A stretch of DNA of 64,000 bases from Nocardia higoensis NBRC 100133. GTDB taxonomy: Bacteria > Actinomycetota > Actinomycetes > Mycobacteriales > Mycobacteriaceae. This document shows, piece after piece, positions 63,865 to 64,000 of the stretch. The position numbers and the translations under genes are program-made. The stretch covers positions 62,001-126,000 of the forward strand of contig NZ_BAGA01000079.1 in NCBI RefSeq assembly GCF_000308595.1, written 5' to 3'. The notes below the pieces were generated by a model. The model did no database searches and had not been told where the DNA came from. It saw nothing but the letters and a program-made list of their open reading frames with translations. Positions within the stretch are counted from its first letter, which is position 1; each line of letters starts with the position of its first letter.

Positions 63865-64000
63865 CGCAACTCCTCGTACTCGACTCGACCGGCGTCCCCG
63901 ACGCGGCCACCCTCTTCGCGCCCGGCCACGTTACCCGCCGAAGAAGACACCGCAATGCGGTCTTCGCGTCGATTCCTGCTGTCCTGAGCGGACTTTCAGC

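Overview
The window is about 70% GC. It carries mshC (mycothiol synthesis), F420-type nitroreductase and MmpL/MMPL-type genes, a Rv3143-like gene next to a nuo operon, and the uppP / phosphomutase-like phosphatase / DUF3090 / SCO1664 / mshC block known from mycolic-acid actinobacteria. This points to a member of the Corynebacteriales, most likely Nocardia or a close relative. The genus is inference; the mycothiol-producing actinobacterial affiliation is well supported. I see no rRNA, tRNA, CRISPR array, prophage or intact insertion sequence.

Layout. 1-4.5 kb: end of a NUDIX gene, a heme-uptake ABC operon (hmuTUV, minus strand) and an aldo/keto reductase-like gene, each of the last two units with a DtxR/IdeR-like iron box. 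4.7-9.3 kb: conserved block uppP, histidine phosphatase, DUF3090, SCO1664-family kinase-fold protein, mshC. 9.3-11.5 kb: metallo-hydrolase, DUF1992, F420-type nitroreductase. 11.7-14.9 kb: molybdate locus (HTH-TOBE regulator, modABC). 14.9-17.5 kb: ArsR-like regulator divergent from a DUF5808 gene, dienelactone hydrolase, NAD(P)-binding protein. 17.6-23.0 kb: stress island under repeated TACCCC/GGGGTA palindromes, with a Cys-rich mini-protein, an MMPL transporter, a CstR-like repressor, DUF2892, DUF302 and a membrane-anchored glutamate-synthase-like protein. 23.0-25.3 kb: P1B-5-type ATPase fused to hemerythrin. 25.6-33.1 kb: ATP-dependent DNA ligase, a deletion scar joining two gene fragments, two crotonases, two TetR-type regulators, a molybdopterin oxidoreductase and a broken esterase. 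33.1-38.9 kb: DUF5995, zinc alcohol dehydrogenase, DinB polymerase, FHA protein, receiver-like protein. 39.3-55.1 kb: complete nuoA-N operon in which nuoH and nuoI are one reading frame. 55.2-58.2 kb: LysR regulator divergent from dapA, then a membrane-anchored EEP phosphatase. 58.3-61.3 kb: four genes chained by ATGA overlaps, an Lgt-like protein lacking key Lgt residues, two small membrane proteins and a radical SAM enzyme resembling archaeal tetraether synthase (MJ0619 type). 61.4-62.4 kb: alpha/beta hydrolase behind a leader peptide and an SD-sequestering hairpin. 62.4-63.9 kb: membrane-anchored solute-binding-like protein.

Most interesting: (1) the Lgt-like / Tes-like radical SAM operon, which may be a lipid- or lipoprotein-modifying system; (2) the translational attenuator at 61.43-61.6 kb, which looks like an antibiotic-inducible resistance leader; (3) the CstR-like regulon; (4) the in-frame nuoH-nuoI fusion.
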